Below, one piece after another: positions 48,859 to 58,240 of a stretch of 64,000 bases of DNA. The notes under the pieces were generated by a model. That model worked only from the letters and a program-made list of their open reading frames with translations. It did no database searches and was not told where the DNA came from. This DNA is from Asanoa ishikariensis. Lineage in GTDB: Bacteria; Actinomycetota; Actinomycetes; Mycobacteriales; Micromonosporaceae. The DNA is taken from NCBI RefSeq assembly GCF_900107455.1, contig NZ_FNQB01000002.1, forward strand, positions 372,001-436,000, in the 5' to 3' direction. The stretch's first letter is position 1. The number at the start of each line of letters is the position of its first letter. The position numbers and the translations under genes are program-made.

Positions 48859-49728
48859 ATGATTCCCGGTTTCGACCAGCATCGCGTCCAGGTGGACGAA
48901 GATGTCACGCTCAATGCCGCGGCGGGCGGTTCGGGCAGCCCGATCGTGCTGTTGCACGGCTTTCCGCAGACCCACCTGATGTGGCGGCACGTGGCGGCCG
49001 ACCTGGCCGCGGACCACACGGTGATCTGCCCGGACCTGCGCGGCTACGGTGCCAGCGACAAGCCCTCGGCGCGCGACGCCGACACGTACTCGAAGCGCAC
49101 GATGGCCGCCGACATCGTGGCCCTGGCCCGGACGCTCGGTCACGAGCGGTTCGCGCTCGCGGGGCACGACCGGGGCGCGCTCGTCGCCTTCCGCGCCGGC
49201 CTCGACCATCCCGACTCGATCACCCGGCTGGCGATCCTGGACGTGCTGCCGACCCTGGACATGTGGGACGTGCTGCACGGCGCCGACGCGGCGGTCGCGT
49301 TCCACCTCTACCTGATGGCCCAGCCGCCGGGGCTGCCCGAGCGAATGATCGAGGCGACCGCCGACGAGTTCTTCGGCTCGTTCCTCGACGGTTGGGGCGG
49401 AGACCCATCGGCGATCCCCACGGAGGTACGCACGGCGTATCTGGCCGCCTCCCGCGCGGCGGTGCCGTCGATCGTCGCCGACTATCGCGCGTCGGCCGGT
49501 ATCGACGTCGACCATGACCGGGCCGATCGGGCAGCCGGGCGCCGGCTCGCCATGCCGGTCACCGTCGTGCAGCAGGACTGGGGCGCGGCGCTCGGCTACG
49601 ACGCGGCAGGACTGTGGGGGGCCTGGGCGCCGAACCTGGTGCACCGCACCACGACGGCCGGGCACTTCATGGCGGAGCAGACACCGGCCGAGATCGTCAA
49701 GGACCTCCGCGATCTGCTGAATCGGTGA
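48859..49728 (+). CDS. Alpha/beta hydrolase, fluoroacetate dehalogenase/epoxide hydrolase-like
   Basis: 289 aa. HGFPQTHLMWRHVA at 33-46, nucleophile Asp104 in AGHDRGALVAFR, and catalytic His269 in TTAGHFMAEQ. The GHDRG context matches fluoroacetate dehalogenases, but the second carboxylate-binding Arg of those enzymes (DRxxR) is Leu here, so fluoroacetate may not be the substrate. GAGAGGA precedes the ATG. Divergent from the SARP regulator. Confidence 0.83.
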   Translation: MIPGFDQHRVQVDEDVTLNAAAGGSGSPIVLLHGFPQTHLMWRHVAADLAADHTVICPDLRGYGASDKPSARDADTYSKRTMAADIVALARTLGHERFALAGHDRGALVAFRAGLDHPDSITRLAILDVLPTLDMWDVLHGADAAVAFHLYLMAQPPGLPERMIEATADEFFGSFLDGWGGDPSAIPTEVRTAYLAASRAAVPSIVADYRASAGIDVDHDRADRAAGRRLAMPVTVVQQDWGAALGYDAAGLWGAWAPNLVHRTTTAGHFMAEQTPAEIVKDLRDLLNR

Positions 49729-49822
49729 CACGTACGGGTCAAGCGCACACTGCGTCCGTCGTGCCCGCCCGGGTCCCGGCCCTACGGTGGACAGCGATGC
49801 CGTAGGGAAGGGGTCACGACCC

Positions 49823-50620
49823 GTGCACGAGGTTTCGGAGTCGCCGGAGGAGTGGCAGGGCGACTATGCCGGCGAAGAGCCGCTGCCGACCGTCCACCGC
49901 CGCGTGATGCTCACCGACCTGCCGGACAGCGGTTTGGAAGAGATCGCCCGCCGACTCAAGCTCACCCTGCCGGAAGCCGAGCCCGTCCCCGAACCCGAGT
50001 GGCACCCCGCCCCGGAACCAGAGCTGGAGCTGACACCCGCGCCGGAACCGGAGCCGGAGCGGGCACCCGATCCAGAGCCGGCGCCGGCGGCACCAGACCT
50101 GGGACCGGCGTCGGCGCCCGTGCTGGCAGTGGTGCCGGTGCAGACGCCGGTGCCGGCGATCGTGGCAGTACCGGAGTTCACGGCGGTGCCGGCTTTCGTG
50201 GCGGTCTCCACACCGGTGCCGATGCCGGCACCCGCGCCGGCCCCGGTGGTCGTCGACCGTGGACCCGTGCTCGCCGGGCTGACGGTGGCCGAGCTCGAGG
50301 AGCTGGCCCACGAGCAGTTCGCGCGGGTCGTCCACGGCCCGGCGGAGGTGCCGGCGACAGACGAGCTCTACGAGCACCTACGCGGCGCGGGACTCCAACG
50401 GATCGACGCGTTCGCGTACCGGGTCGAGGACGGCAGGCCGGTGGTGGTCGTCCGGCCGTCCTCGGCCCCGGAAGGCGCCCGCACCCTGCACCGCGTCGTG
50501 CGTACGCCGGCCCGAGAGGCGGTCTGGCAGGTCGTGGACGTCTGGATCGGCGTGCCGATCTCCACGGTCCGCAACCCGCCAGCAGACCTCCTGGAAGCGG
50601 TGTACTACGCGGCGTACTAG
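49823..50620 (+). CDS. Hypothetical protein with Pro/Glu-repeat spacer
   Basis: 265 aa from GTG 49823, which has AAGGGG upstream. Residues ~1-50 are acidic. About 50-150 are a P-E/P-A spacer (EPEPERAPDPEPAPAAPD and APVLAVVPVQTPVP). The C-terminal ~115 residues look folded (LTVAELEELAHEQFARVVHG, LYEHLRGAGLQRIDAFAYRVEDG, AVWQVVDVWIGVPIS). No family recognised; cytoplasmic by lack of signal or helix. Ends 4 bases into the convergent lipoprotein gene's stop. Confidence 0.7.
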   Translation: MHEVSESPEEWQGDYAGEEPLPTVHRRVMLTDLPDSGLEEIARRLKLTLPEAEPVPEPEWHPAPEPELELTPAPEPEPERAPDPEPAPAAPDLGPASAPVLAVVPVQTPVPAIVAVPEFTAVPAFVAVSTPVPMPAPAPAPVVVDRGPVLAGLTVAELEELAHEQFARVVHGPAEVPATDELYEHLRGAGLQRIDAFAYRVEDGRPVVVVRPSSAPEGARTLHRVVRTPAREAVWQVVDVWIGVPISTVRNPPADLLEAVYYAAY

Positions 50621-51930
50621 TCGATGAATATTGTCTTCTTCTGGCTTTCGATGCTCTTCAGGATGCTGGCCACGTCCCCGGGCTTGCGGACGAACTCCTG
50701 GAACGCCGGGATGATGACGGTCGAGGCGAAGTCCGGGCGGGTGTCGCGGTCGAGGAACTGCGCGATGTTCTTGGCGTTGCCGACCAGTTCCGCCGACTTC
50801 TTCTGGATCGTCGTGTAGGAGCTCGTGTCGGCCTTCGTGTTCGACGAGATGAACGGCTCGCCGAGCTTGCTCGCCTCGGCGGCCGCTTCCGGAGCGGCCA
50901 GGTAGGCGAGCAGTTTCTTCGCGCCCGCCCCGTTCTTGGGCTTGGCGCTCATGCAGAAGCCGTCGATCGGCGCGTCGATCGCGTCCGAGCCGACCGCCGG
51001 GTCGATCGCCGGGAAGGTGAACAGGTCGACGTCCTCCCGCTCGGCCTGCGGGAACTGGTCGATCAGGAAGGTGCCGAGCAGGTACATGCCGGCCTTCTTC
51101 TGCTGCAACGCCTGCGCGGCCTCCTGCCAGGTGCGGCCGAGTGCGTCCGGCTGGTGCAGGGGGAGTAGCTGCCCCCAGGTGTCGAAGACCTTCTTGACCT
51201 CGGCGCTCTCCCAGGAGCCCTTGCCGGCCATCAGGTCGATGTGGAACTGGTAGCCGTTGATCCGCATGTTGAGGATGTCGAACGTGCCCATCGCGGGCCA
51301 GCCGTCCTTGTCGGCGAACGCGATCGGCGCCAGCCCGTCGGACTTCATCTTGTCGGCCAGCGTGGTGAGCTCGTCCAGCGTGGTCGGCACGGTGTAGCCG
51401 CGTTCGGTCCAGACGCTCTTGCGGTAGAACATCGCCCACGGGTAGTAGGACTGCGGCACGAAATACTGCTTGCCGTCGTCGCCGGTGGAGGCGGTCTTGA
51501 ACGATTCAGCGACGCCGTCCAGGGGCCAGACGTCGCTGATGTCGCCGATCAGCCCGCGCCGGGCGAAGAACCGCATGCGGTAGCCGGCGAACCAGGAGAA
51601 CACGTCGTCCGGGCTGCCCTGCAGGTAGTTGTTGATGTTCTCCTGGAACGTGTTGTGGTCGATCTCGTTGAGCTTGACGGTCGTGCCGGCGTTCTTCGCC
51701 TGGAAGCCGGCGACGGCGGCCTGGCGCTGCTTGGCGAACGTCGAGCCGACCTCGTTGGACCCGAAGGTCACCTCGCCGGTGCCGTCGCCGCCCGTGGTGC
51801 CGCCACCGTCGTCGTCACCGCACGCGGCGAGCGCGGGAGCGGCCGCGAGGGCGGCGGCGCCGATGAGCAGGGACCGCCGGGGTACGGGCATCCCGGCCAG
51901 AGCGGGAGCCGGTGAAGTCTGGTGTCTCAT
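50617..51930 (-). CDS. Sugar ABC transporter substrate-binding lipoprotein
   Basis: 437 aa. Twin-Arg-like PRRSLLIGAAALAAAPALAACGDD with lipobox ALAAC. The mature protein fits carbohydrate-binding family 1 (QAAVAGFQAKNAGTTVKL, YFVPQSYYPWAMFYRKSVW, AGMYLLGTFLIDQFPQAE). TTTGGAGG lies 5 bases before the ATG at 51930. It follows the alpha-galactosidase gene by 30 bases in one leftward operon and is divergent from two permease genes, so it likely binds alpha-galactosides or galactose. Confidence 0.88.
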   Translation of the reverse strand: MRHQTSPAPALAGMPVPRRSLLIGAAALAAAPALAACGDDDGGGTTGGDGTGEVTFGSNEVGSTFAKQRQAAVAGFQAKNAGTTVKLNEIDHNTFQENINNYLQGSPDDVFSWFAGYRMRFFARRGLIGDISDVWPLDGVAESFKTASTGDDGKQYFVPQSYYPWAMFYRKSVWTERGYTVPTTLDELTTLADKMKSDGLAPIAFADKDGWPAMGTFDILNMRINGYQFHIDLMAGKGSWESAEVKKVFDTWGQLLPLHQPDALGRTWQEAAQALQQKKAGMYLLGTFLIDQFPQAEREDVDLFTFPAIDPAVGSDAIDAPIDGFCMSAKPKNGAGAKKLLAYLAAPEAAAEASKLGEPFISSNTKADTSSYTTIQKKSAELVGNAKNIAQFLDRDTRPDFASTVIIPAFQEFVRKPGDVASILKSIESQKKTIFID

Positions 51931-51960
51931 CCGATCCTCCAAATGTGCGAATGGGATGGT

Positions 51961-54030
51961 TCAGCAAAGGAGGCGGGCGTCGGCCCAGTCGGCGTGGTCG
52001 AAGTCGATCCCGTTGCCGCCGTCACCGAGCACGAGGCGCAGCGTGCCGCGGCCGGTCACGTCGAGGTCGACCACGGAAGGGCCGGACGCCAGCGTCACGG
52101 GTGGGCTGGTGTAGAGGGTCACGCCGTCGGCCAGCACGGTGAAGACCACCCGCGCGGTGGCCGAGGTGACCTCGGCGTCGATGCCCGCGACGGCCGTGAA
52201 CCGCTCGCAGGTGCCGCCGAGGTTGACGGTCAGGTCGCCGGGCGAGTGCCCGCCGATGCCGCGCACGTAGCTGACGCCGCCGGACGTGAGCACCGCGCCG
52301 TCGCCGGCGGCCTGCTCACCGTTGGACTGGTCGCGTTCGGCCGGTCCCCAGCCGTTGGCGCCCGTGAACGACGGGTTGGAGCCGGTGCCGGGTGCCGTGC
52401 AGGTCAGGGTGGCGCCACCCCAGTCGGCGTGGTCGTAGTTGGCGTTGTCGCGCCCGTCGGTGACCCGAAGCTCCAATGTGGTGTAGCCACCGGTGGCCAC
52501 GGAGAGCCGGGTCGGTCCGTCGGCCGCGCGTTTGATCCCGCTGTAGGCGAGCAGCTTCCCGTCGCCGTACACCTGGAATCTGACCGATGCGGCCGCGTTG
52601 GTCACCTCGTCGTCGATGCCGACGTTCGCGGTGAACAGCGGGCAGGCGCGGCCGAGGTAGAGGTGCACGGCGCTGTCGGCGTGGGTGCCGACGCCCTTCG
52701 CGTAGGTGGTGCCGTTGATGGTCAGCGTGCCGCCGTCGGCCGCGGCCTGCTCGCCGTTGGCCCGGTTGCGTTCGGCCGGACCCCAGAAGTTGCTGGACGC
52801 GAGCCAGGCGATGTCACCGACCTGGTGAGTGCCGGCCGCGGGAGCGGCGGCCGGTGTGCCCGTGCGGTTGACCCGGAACATCACGGCGCCATGTGCGGGC
52901 ACGCTCGCGCTGATCGCGCCCGTCGACGTCGTGGTGGCGCCGGTCCAGAGGTTCCGCAGGTTGTATCCGGACGAGCCGCCGAGGCCGACCTCGGCGGCGG
53001 AGGTGGTGATCGTGGCGCTGGCGGCTGACCGGTTGAAGAGCACGACCGCCGCGCCGCCGTCGCTCATCGGCTTGCCCCAGACCTCGGTCTCGCCGAAGTC
53101 GCGCAGCTTGCGGCCCTGTGAGCCGCCCCAGTCCTGGTTGACCGCGATGACGTCGGCGTTGCGGATGATTCCCAGAGTCGCGGCGGACATCGAGCGCAGG
53201 TCGTTGCCGAGCAGCAGCGGCGAGTTGAGGAGAGCCCAGAGGCTGAAGTGTGCGGTGTATTCGGTGGTGGTCATCCCGCCGTTGCCGACCTCGAGCATGT
53301 CGGGATCGTTGAAGCCGTTGTTGCGGGCGAACGGCTCCAGCCCGTTCTGCTGGTCGAGCAGCGAGAGCACGCTGCCCCAGTTGTCGGAGATGTCGCCGGT
53401 GGTGCGCCACAGGCTGCCGCCGACCTGCGGGGCGAAGACCCACGGGTCGGCCAGTCCCCAGTTGCAGATGCTGTAGACGATCGCGCGGCCGCTTGCCTTG
53501 AGCGCGTCACCCATCGCCTTGTACCGGGCAGCGTCCGGCCGGCCCTGGTTGTTGCAGTTGTCGTACTTGAGGAGGTCGACCTCCCAGGCGGCGAACGTGT
53601 TGGCGTCGACCACCTCGTGGTCGAGGCTGCCCGGCAGCCCTTGGCAGGTCGCGGTGCCGGCGGACTCGTAGATGCCGAGCTTGAGCCCGCGGGCGTGCAC
53701 GTAGTCGGCGAGCGCCTTGATGCCGCCCGCGAAACGGGTCGGGTGCGGTTGCAGCCGGCCCTGCGCGTCGCGGGTCGACGCCATCCAGCAGTCGTCGATG
53801 TTGACGTAGCGATAGCCGAGGTCGTCCAGGTTGTTGGCGACGATCGCGTCCGCGGTCTGTTTGATCAGGTTCTCGTCGATGTTGCAGCCGAACCGGTTCC
53901 AACTGTTCCAGCCCATCGGCGGTGCGGTGACGGGCACGACCGGTGTCGCGGCCGACGCGGCGGGCGCGGTGGCCACCAGGGTCGAGGCGGCGAGCAGTGT
54001 GACGGCCAGGAAAGACAGCGGCTTTCGCAT
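51961..54030 (-). CDS. Secreted GH27 alpha-galactosidase with two NPCBM-type domains
   Basis: 689 aa. Signal peptide 1-28 (LSFLAVTLLAASTLVATAPAASAA). GH27 barrel: PPMGWNSWNRFGC, YRYVNIDDCW, nucleophile Asp157 in LLKYDNCNN, acid/base Asp244 in FNDPDMLEVGNGG. A C-terminal beta domain ends near residue 395. Two related NPCBM modules follow (SNFWGPAERNRANGEQAA...DHADWGGATLTC and NGWGPAERDQSNGEQAA...DHADWADARLLC), likely galactoside- or cell-wall-glycan-binding. ATG at 54030 starts the signal peptide. Confidence 0.92.
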   Translation of the reverse strand: MRKPLSFLAVTLLAASTLVATAPAASAATPVVPVTAPPMGWNSWNRFGCNIDENLIKQTADAIVANNLDDLGYRYVNIDDCWMASTRDAQGRLQPHPTRFAGGIKALADYVHARGLKLGIYESAGTATCQGLPGSLDHEVVDANTFAAWEVDLLKYDNCNNQGRPDAARYKAMGDALKASGRAIVYSICNWGLADPWVFAPQVGGSLWRTTGDISDNWGSVLSLLDQQNGLEPFARNNGFNDPDMLEVGNGGMTTTEYTAHFSLWALLNSPLLLGNDLRSMSAATLGIIRNADVIAVNQDWGGSQGRKLRDFGETEVWGKPMSDGGAAVVLFNRSAASATITTSAAEVGLGGSSGYNLRNLWTGATTTSTGAISASVPAHGAVMFRVNRTGTPAAAPAAGTHQVGDIAWLASSNFWGPAERNRANGEQAAADGGTLTINGTTYAKGVGTHADSAVHLYLGRACPLFTANVGIDDEVTNAAASVRFQVYGDGKLLAYSGIKRAADGPTRLSVATGGYTTLELRVTDGRDNANYDHADWGGATLTCTAPGTGSNPSFTGANGWGPAERDQSNGEQAAGDGAVLTSGGVSYVRGIGGHSPGDLTVNLGGTCERFTAVAGIDAEVTSATARVVFTVLADGVTLYTSPPVTLASGPSVVDLDVTGRGTLRLVLGDGGNGIDFDHADWADARLLC

Positions 54031-54061
54031 GATATGCACCAATCTTCGTGGCGCTACAACG

Positions 54062-54117
54062 TTACGTCAGTAAATATTGATGGCTACGATCATGCAAGAG
54101 TTTCGATCTATTGGAGG
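54062..54117 (+). promoter_or_regulatory. Candidate promoter and ribosome site of the sugar permease operon
   Basis: TTACGT (54062-54067), a 17-base spacer and TACGAT (54085-54090), then TTGGAGG at 54111-54117 before GTG 54122. The 91-base divergent gap to the alpha-galactosidase gene is A/T-rich around 54070-54080; no clear LacI-type palindrome is seen. Confidence 0.35.
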
Positions 54118-54121
54118 CGCC

Positions 54122-55003
54122 GTGCGTACGCGAAGACGGCTGACGCCGCGTGACCGGATCGTCGTGACGCTGATGCTCGGCGTACCCCTGGTGTTCGTGG
54201 TCCTGCTCGTCTGGTTGCCGGCCCTCTCGTCGGTCGCGCTGTCGTTCTCGCGGTGGGAGGGTTTCGGCGGGCTGAGCTCGATCGACTGGATCGGGTTCGA
54301 GAACTACAAGAACATCGCCACGATCTACCCGCCGTTCTGGCCGGCGATCTGGCACAACCTGATCTGGGTGGGCTTCCTGTTCCTGATCCCCACACCGCTC
54401 GGCATGTTCCTGGCCGTGCTGCTGGACAAGGAGATCCGCGGCAGCCGCCTCTACCAGACGGCGTTCTACCTGCCCGTCATCCTGTCGCTGGCGCTGACCG
54501 GCTTCATCTGGCAGCTCATCTACTCGCGGGACCAGGGCCTGCTCAACGCGGTGCTGGGCACGCAGATCGACTGGTACGGCGACCCGAACGTCAACCTGTG
54601 GGCGGTGTTGGTCGCCACCGGCTGGAAGCACACCGGATACATCATGCTGATCTACCTCGCCGGGCTGAAAGCGGTCGACCCGGGGCTGCGGGAGGCGGCG
54701 CGGGTCGACGGCGCGAGCGAGCCGCGGACCTTCTTCTCGATCGTCTTCCCGGTGCTCCGACCGATCAACCTGATCGTCCTGGTCATCACGATCATCGAGT
54801 CGCTGCGCGCGTTCGACATCGTGTGGATCGTCAACAAGGGCCGCAACGGCCTGGAGGTGATCGCCGCGCTGGTCGCACAGAACATCATCGGTGAGGCGAG
54901 CCGGATCGGCTTCGGGTCCGCGCTGGCGACCATCATGCTGCTGATCTCGTCGGTGTACGTCGTCATCCACCTGCGCGCGACCACGAGGGGAGACGACCGA
55001 TGA
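54122..55003 (+). CDS. Sugar ABC transporter permease (MalF-like)
   Basis: 293 aa, six predicted transmembrane helices starting with VVTLMLGVPLVFVVLLVWLP. The coupling motif is REAARVDGASEPRTFFSIVFPVLRP (EAA loop). GTG at 54122 has TTGGAGG 4 bases upstream, which selects it over ATG codons further up. Overlaps the second permease by 4 bases. No ATPase gene is nearby, so a shared MsiK-type ATPase encoded elsewhere would be needed. Confidence 0.9.
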   Translation: MRTRRRLTPRDRIVVTLMLGVPLVFVVLLVWLPALSSVALSFSRWEGFGGLSSIDWIGFENYKNIATIYPPFWPAIWHNLIWVGFLFLIPTPLGMFLAVLLDKEIRGSRLYQTAFYLPVILSLALTGFIWQLIYSRDQGLLNAVLGTQIDWYGDPNVNLWAVLVATGWKHTGYIMLIYLAGLKAVDPGLREAARVDGASEPRTFFSIVFPVLRPINLIVLVITIIESLRAFDIVWIVNKGRNGLEVIAALVAQNIIGEASRIGFGSALATIMLLISSVYVVIHLRATTRGDDR

Positions 55004-55815
55004 GGCCTCGGCACGTGCTGCACGCGTTCCTCGCCGTCATGGCGCTCGGCTGGCTCGCCCCGCTGCTCTGGGGACTGTTCAACTCACTGCGGGACTACGA
55101 CTACACCGGCACGCACGGCTACTTCTCGTTCGGTGGGTTCACCTTCCAGAACTATGTGGACGCCTGGGAACGTGGGGAGTTCGGCGAGAAGTTCCTCAAC
55201 TCGCTCTACATCACCGTGCCGGCCGTCGTGCTGACGCTCTTCCTGTCCTCGTGCGCCGCGTTCGTCCTGGCCCGGTTCAGCTTCAAGCTCAACCTCACCC
55301 TGCTCGGCGTCTTCGTCGCCGCCAACCTGTTGCCGCCGCAGGCCTTGCTGATCCCGGTCTACCGGGCGTTCCGGGAGGTGGAGCTGCTCAACAGCTACAC
55401 CGGACTGGTGCTCATCAACACCGCGTTCCAGATGGGCTTCTGCACGCTGGTGCTGAGCAACTACATGAAGACCATCCCGCACGAGTTGTACGAGTCGGCG
55501 GAGGTCGACGGCGCCGGGGTGAGCCGGCAGTTCTTCACGCTGACCCTGCCGCTGGTGCGGCCGGCGCTCGCCGCGCTGACGACGTTGCAGGTCACCTGGA
55601 TCTACAACGAGTTCTTCTGGGCCACCGTGCTGCTCCAGGACGGCGACAAGTTCCCGATCACGAGCTCGCTCAACAACCTGCGGGGCGAGTTCTTCACCGA
55701 CTACAACCTGCTGTCCGCCGGCTCGATCATCGTCGCGCTGCCGACGCTGCTGGTCTTCTTCGTACTCCAGCGGCAGTTCGTGTCGGGTCTGACGTTGGGA
55801 TCGACCAAGGGCTAG
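55000..55815 (+). CDS. Sugar ABC transporter permease (MalG-like)
   Basis: 271 aa, six helices. EAA loop YESAEVDGAGVSRQFFTLTLPLVRPAL. LPPQALLIPVYRAFREVELLNSYTGL is typical of MalG-type permeases. ATG overlaps the stop of the first permease. It ends immediately adjacent (no spacer) to the stop codon of the convergent membrane protein gene at 55816. Confidence 0.9.
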   Translation: MRPRHVLHAFLAVMALGWLAPLLWGLFNSLRDYDYTGTHGYFSFGGFTFQNYVDAWERGEFGEKFLNSLYITVPAVVLTLFLSSCAAFVLARFSFKLNLTLLGVFVAANLLPPQALLIPVYRAFREVELLNSYTGLVLINTAFQMGFCTLVLSNYMKTIPHELYESAEVDGAGVSRQFFTLTLPLVRPALAALTTLQVTWIYNEFFWATVLLQDGDKFPITSSLNNLRGEFFTDYNLLSAGSIIVALPTLLVFFVLQRQFVSGLTLGSTKG

Positions 55816-56346
55816 CTAGCGCCCCGCGAGCGGGAGCACCGAGCCGGGCAGCCGGCCGGTCGGGCGGTAGACGACGCACATCGCCACGCGGTCGCCGTCG
55901 GCCCAGGTCTCCGCGGTCGGCAGCACCGGGTAGAAGTCGAGGCCCTCGGCCGACGCGCCACGCCAAAGCTTGTCGAAGGCCTGCCCGCAGCGGGCCGCGG
56001 CGAACGTCGCCACGGCTGTGCGGTCGAAGGTCCCCTCCGGCGCGTACACGAAGCCGTAGGCCTGGTTGTCGGCTCCTTCTTCGCACGGGATGTAAACGAC
56101 CACGCGGTCGTCGGCCATCGGGTCGTACTCAGGATCGTCGAAGCACTCGGTGGCTTCGATGCTGAGCAGGCCGGTGGTCTCGGCGGTGAGGAAGGCGTCG
56201 GTCTTCTTCACCGGCGCGTCGGGAGGCGTGGCGAAGAGCGTTCCGAGAGCGAGCGCGCTCGCCGCGATCCCGACCCAGCGGAAAACAGGCACCCACGGAA
56301 CGTAGGTGGCCGCTCTGAACGCCGGATGGCCGATCGGCGACGCCAT
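55816..56346 (-). CDS. Septum-formation-family-like membrane protein
   Basis: 176 aa. One N-terminal helix at about 22-40 (FRWVGIAASALALGTLFA), then an outer domain with Cys residues in EATECFDDPE, YIPCEEGAD, AARCGQAFDKLW and AMCVVYRP, the spacing seen in actinobacterial septum-formation (PF13845-type) domains. The ATG at 56346 has no strong ribosome site. Role unknown. Confidence 0.65.
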   Translation of the reverse strand: MASPIGHPAFRAATYVPWVPVFRWVGIAASALALGTLFATPPDAPVKKTDAFLTAETTGLLSIEATECFDDPEYDPMADDRVVVYIPCEEGADNQAYGFVYAPEGTFDRTAVATFAAARCGQAFDKLWRGASAEGLDFYPVLPTAETWADGDRVAMCVVYRPTGRLPGSVLPLAGR

Positions 56347-56493
56347 CGTGACGGCCGGTCAGCCGCCTTTCAGGCGGCTTTCAGTTCACCTTGAGGACAT
56401 GTCCAGGTCCGGCCTCGGTCGCTCGGCTTTGGCTCAATGCCCGTGTCCCACCGTGCTCTTGTCGGTGGCTGATTCCCTGAGGGGGGAAACACG

Positions 56494-58167
56494 TTGAGTG
56501 AGGTCAAGAGGCCTTGGAACTCGGGTCGTCGCCGGGCGGCGGTGGCGGCCATCGGTGCCGCCGCGCTGTTCGCCGGTGGCATCGCGTTCGGCCCGGCCGC
56601 GTTCGGTGACGCCGCGCCCACCAAGTTCCCGGCCGCGGAGCGGTACAAGCCGACGCCGGTGCCGGACCGCGTCATCCTGATCCCGACCGACAAGCCCGCC
56701 ACCAGCCAGCGCGTCTCGTGGCGCGCCGACGCGTCCGCCGAATGGGCGCAGGCGCAGTTCCTCGAGGCGCCCAAGGCGCTCGGCGACGTCGCGCCGGCTG
56801 CCGGCGCGGTGCGCACCGTGAAGGCGATCGCCAACACGCCCGTCAACACCTCGCTGGGGTACGCCTCGACGTACCACACGGTGGAGTTCACTGGCCTTTC
56901 GCCGCAGACCCGCTACACCTACCGGGTCGGTGACGGCACCAACTGGAGCGAGTGGATCGACTTCACCACCGCTGCCGAGGGCTTCGAGCCCTTCTCGTTC
57001 ATCTACTACGGCGACGCGCAGAACTACATCGACAGCGCCGTGCCGCGGGTGTTCCGCCAGGCGTTCGCCGACCGGCCGCAGGCCAAGGTGATCGTCAACG
57101 CCGGTGACCTCATCGACTCCGCGAACAGCGAGGAGCAGTGGGGTCAGTGGTACAACGCCGGCGGTTTCATCGACGGCCAGGTCAACAACATCTCCGTGAC
57201 CGGTAACCACGAGTACAACGGCACCAGCCTGTCGTCGTTCTGGGCGCCGCAGTTCCCGTACCCGGACAACGGCCCGGCTTCCTGGGCCAACGAGCCGGCG
57301 CTCGACTCGACTGCCTACTCGGTCGACTACCAGGGCGTGCGGTTCATCGGGCTGAACACCAACGTCCAGAGCATCCCGCAGTACATGGACGCGCAGACCG
57401 CGTGGCTCGAGGGCCTGCTCAAGGACAACCCGAACAAGTGGACCGTCGTCACGTTCCACCACCCGGTCTACTCGACCGCCGAGGGCCGCAACAACCCGAT
57501 CGTCCGGGCGCAGTGGGGTCCGCTGCTCGAGAAGTACGGCGTGGACCTCGTGCTCCAGGGCCACGACCACACGTACGGCCGTGGCAGCACGGTCGCCTCT
57601 CGCAAGTCCGCGACGGTGCACGACGGAACCGTGTACGCGGTCTCGGTGTCCGGCGGCAAGATGTACGACGTCGACGGTTCTGTGTGGACGGACAACGGCG
57701 CCGACATCATGGCCAAGGCTGAGGACTCGCAGCTTTACCAGATGATCGACGTCAAGGGCGACTCGCTGACCTACGAGGCGCGCTTCGCGAACGGCAAGCA
57801 CTTCGACGGCGTCGTCGTCCGTAAGAACGAGGCGGGCGAGCGGACCGTCAACGAGTGGCGTACGCCCGAGACCACCACGGGCGAGCACGTCATCGTCAGC
57901 ACCACCGCGCCGAAGGCGGGCAGCAAGCTGGCCGTCACCGGCTACGGGTACGACCCGAACGAGTCGGTCGACATCTACCTGCGCAAGACCAGCACCGCCG
58001 AGGGCAAGCCCGGCATCCTGATCGCCACCAAGAAGGCGGACGAGCTGGGCCGGCTGGACTACACGTTCACCCTGCCGTCGAACGCGACCGGTGGCAGCCA
58101 GCACACCGTGTACCTGGAGAGCCACAGCCAGCAGATCTCCAGCCAGGTCATCACCGTCAAGAAGTAG
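56494..58167 (+). CDS. Secreted purple-acid-phosphatase-like metallophosphoesterase
   Basis: 557 aa. N-terminal hydrophobic segment AAVAAIGAAALFAGGIAFG as signal. An FN3-like N-domain (ATSQRVSWRAD, YHTVEFTGLSPQTRYTYRVGDG) precedes the phosphoesterase core with metal motifs YGDAQN, NAGDLIDS, TGNHEYN, FHHPVYS and QGHDHTYGRG. The last ~90 residues form an Ig-like beta domain. Releases phosphate from esters outside the cell. TTG start at 56494, supported by TGAGGGGGG upstream; no better in-frame start exists. A hairpin terminator follows. Confidence 0.88.
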   Translation: MSEVKRPWNSGRRRAAVAAIGAAALFAGGIAFGPAAFGDAAPTKFPAAERYKPTPVPDRVILIPTDKPATSQRVSWRADASAEWAQAQFLEAPKALGDVAPAAGAVRTVKAIANTPVNTSLGYASTYHTVEFTGLSPQTRYTYRVGDGTNWSEWIDFTTAAEGFEPFSFIYYGDAQNYIDSAVPRVFRQAFADRPQAKVIVNAGDLIDSANSEEQWGQWYNAGGFIDGQVNNISVTGNHEYNGTSLSSFWAPQFPYPDNGPASWANEPALDSTAYSVDYQGVRFIGLNTNVQSIPQYMDAQTAWLEGLLKDNPNKWTVVTFHHPVYSTAEGRNNPIVRAQWGPLLEKYGVDLVLQGHDHTYGRGSTVASRKSATVHDGTVYAVSVSGGKMYDVDGSVWTDNGADIMAKAEDSQLYQMIDVKGDSLTYEARFANGKHFDGVVVRKNEAGERTVNEWRTPETTTGEHVIVSTTAPKAGSKLAVTGYGYDPNESVDIYLRKTSTAEGKPGILIATKKADELGRLDYTFTLPSNATGGSQHTVYLESHSQQISSQVITVKK

Positions 58168-58182
58168 TTCGGTTTGTGGGTT

Positions 58183-58216
58183 GCGGGCCGGCTCGCGTCT
58201 TGGGTCGGCCCGCTCT
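58183..58216 (+). terminator. Hairpin terminator after the metallophosphoesterase gene
   Basis: GCGGGCCG pairs with CGGCCCGC around a 15-base loop, followed by TCTT. It lies 15 bases after the stop. Confidence 0.55.
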
Positions 58217-58240
58217 TCCCGCCCTTCTTAGGAGCTTCGC

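Noticed and set aside
49787-49822. Upstream ATG for the Pro/Glu-repeat protein
   Set aside because: The GTG at 49823 has the ribosome site and begins the patterned sequence; the extra 12 residues look like untranslated leader.
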